From Nitrospirota bacterium (GTDB lineage Bacteria > Nitrospirota > Nitrospiria > Nitrospirales > Nitrospiraceae): a DNA stretch of 64,000 nucleotides. The position numbers and the translations under genes are program-made. Below the pieces are notes generated by a model. That model worked only from the letters and a program-made list of their open reading frames with translations. It did no database searches and was not told where the DNA came from. Numbering within the stretch: the first letter of the stretch is position 1; the number at the start of each line of letters is the position of its first letter. The stretch is from contig JAUSMA010000069.1 of assembly GCA_030645475.1 (NCBI GenBank), positions 1 to 64,000 of the forward strand, in the 5' to 3' direction. Shown here in pieces: positions 62,881 to 64,000 of the stretch.

Positions 62881-62939
62881 GTGAGGTCTTATGTTTGTGT
62901 TTCACTCATCCGATATCTAAGATGTACGGAAGGGTTATC

Positions 62940-64000
62940 ATGAAGGTTAAGACTGATCGATCGTTTTCCTTGGAGCTGCTATCCCTGGTTGCCGCGGCAC
63001 AGGTACGGCTCACTGCCGGCCATGCGGTCGAGCGGCTATGGGCGCGAGACCATCGACTATGGAAACAAGACCCTACCGACATCACCAATCGTCTCGGCTG
63101 GCTGACCGTCATCGACGATATGAAAGATCGAACCGAGGAATTGCGGGCCTTCGCAACCTCGGTGAAGAATCGCGGCATCCGCGATGTCGTCCTGCTGGGA
63201 ATGGGCGGCAGCAGTTTGGGACCGGAAGTGCTGCGGGCTTCGTTTGGATCAGGCCGTGGCTTCCCGCGCCTGTGGGTCCTCGACTCCACGGTCCCGGGAT
63301 GGGTTGGACAGGTCACGAAGGCGATCGACCCTGCTCGAAGTCTGTTCATCCTCGCGAGCAAGTCCGGCGGAACCATCGAGGTCATGTCCCTCTTCGCCCA
63401 CTTTTGGGATCTTGTGCAGAACACCACAGGCCATCAAGGCGGGAAACAATTTATCGCCATTACCGATCCGGGCACGGGGTTAGAAACACTCGCAACGGAG
63501 CATCAGTTCTTGCGCATCTTTACCAGCCCTCCGGACATCGGTGGGAGGTACTCGGTTCTGTCCTATTTCGGATTAGTCCCGGCGGCGTTGATGGGTATCG
63601 ATGTGGCAGAGTTGCTGGCACGCGCTGCAATGATGGCTCGAGTCTGCCATGTTCAGTCTCCGCTCGAACACAACCCCGGCGCCGACCTTGGCGCGACGAT
63701 GGCCGCACTCGCCCAAGCGGGACGAAACAAAATCACACTCATTACCTCACCTCAGATCTCGGCATTTGGTTTGTGGGCGGAGCAGCTTCTCGCAGAAAGC
63801 ACAGGCAAGGAAGGAACCGGCCTGATCCCCGTCGCACATGAACCAATCGTCTCGCCGACCGCCTATGGCACCGACCGGCTCTTTGTGTATCTCCGGCTCA
63901 AAAACGATCTCAATCGGCCGCTCGACCACCAGGTCGCCAAACTCGCGCGACAGGGACATCCGGTCCTGACCTTCACGCTCAAAGACCGCTACGATCTCGC
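62940..64000 (+). CDS. pgi: Glucose-6-phosphate isomerase, N-terminal part
   Basis: The frame is open to the right edge: 353 codons are visible. The ATG at 62940 is chosen because GGAAGGG lies 6-12 bases upstream; ATG 62922 is in frame as well. SIS-domain motifs: VVLLGMGGSSLGPEVLR and ILASKSGGTIEVMSLF (phosphosugar-binding), and IGGRYSVLSYFGLVPAALMG. It resembles the PGI part of bifunctional transaldolase/PGI proteins and interconverts glucose-6-P and fructose-6-P. Its C-terminal end is not in the window. Confidence 0.9.
   Translation, partial: MKVKTDRSFSLELLSLVAAAQVRLTAGHAVERLWARDHRLWKQDPTDITNRLGWLTVIDDMKDRTEELRAFATSVKNRGIRDVVLLGMGGSSLGPEVLRASFGSGRGFPRLWVLDSTVPGWVGQVTKAIDPARSLFILASKSGGTIEVMSLFAHFWDLVQNTTGHQGGKQFIAITDPGTGLETLATEHQFLRIFTSPPDIGGRYSVLSYFGLVPAALMGIDVAELLARAAMMARVCHVQSPLEHNPGADLGATMAALAQAGRNKITLITSPQISAFGLWAEQLLAESTGKEGTGLIPVAHEPIVSPTAYGTDRLFVYLRLKNDLNRPLDHQVAKLARQGHPVLTFTLKDRYDL

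Overview
The window looks like a chromosomal segment of a Gram-negative bacterium, most probably a Nitrospira-like member of the Nitrospirota. This is inferred from protein character, moderate-to-high GC and gene order; no database was searched. LpxC, a YidC with a large periplasmic domain, RND efflux with an outer-membrane factor, an outer-membrane barrel and many lipoproteins indicate an outer membrane. Two parS sites, parAB, rsmG-mnmG-mnmE-yidC-yidD-rnpA-rpmH and the 3' end of gyrA suggest a region near the replication origin, but no dnaA or DnaA-box cluster was seen.

Layout. 1-2.2 kb: gyrA 3' end, an anchored hypothetical, a convergent DciA-like (DUF721) gene and smpB. 2.3-7.7 kb: a tight run of small redox and detoxification proteins (DoxX, NmrA-like, pirin, FrnE/DsbA-like, VOC, SnoaL-like, a Rieske-flavodoxin fusion, VOC). 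7.8-13.6 kb: a tripartite RND efflux system. 13.6-19.7 kb: nitroreductase, SDR, RidA, AlkA-type glycosylase, a ferredoxin-metallo-beta-lactamase fusion, an MFS/BT1-like transporter and a DedA-rhodanese fusion. 19.7-25.5 kb: a DUF1772-like pseudogene, tmRNA (smpB is in the same window), a secreted SUMF1-like protein, aquaporin, PPK2, two small secreted proteins and a 0.76-kb gene-poor stretch. 25.5-31 kb: APC permease, pterin dehydratase, a B12-binding radical SAM protein of the RiPP-maturation type, an AhpD-like protein, a small hypothetical and SuhB. 31-37.3 kb: a HARE-HTH protein behind a repeat-rich promoter, lpxC, a two-component pair whose kinase has an N-terminal Rossmann domain, nrdR, glyA, rplI. 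37.5-43.4 kb: a zinc/manganese-type ABC importer, an outer-membrane barrel, GNAT, a zinc ribbon, a heptanucleotide repeat patch and RluD-type pseudouridine synthase. 43.5-48.5 kb: F1 ATP synthase atpHAGDC without Fo genes. 48.6-59.4 kb: mnmA, two bactofilins, parBA with parS, rsmG, mnmGE, yidC, yidD, rnpA, rpmH. 59.8-64 kb: a lipoprotein, two L,D-transpeptidases, a degenerate relative and the 5' part of a glucose-6-phosphate isomerase gene.

How genes may work together. The 2.4-19.7 kb block reads as a defence against reactive organic or electrophilic compounds: redox and ring-modifying enzymes, export, and base-excision repair. The right arm is replication, segregation, translation and envelope housekeeping. 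The least ordinary items are the Rieske-flavodoxin protein, the Rossmann-domain histidine kinase, the RiPP-type radical SAM protein without a visible precursor, the HARE-HTH gene with its AAGCAA repeats, a 7-nt-phased repeat patch, and a parS site that overlaps the start of rsmG and encodes its first residues.
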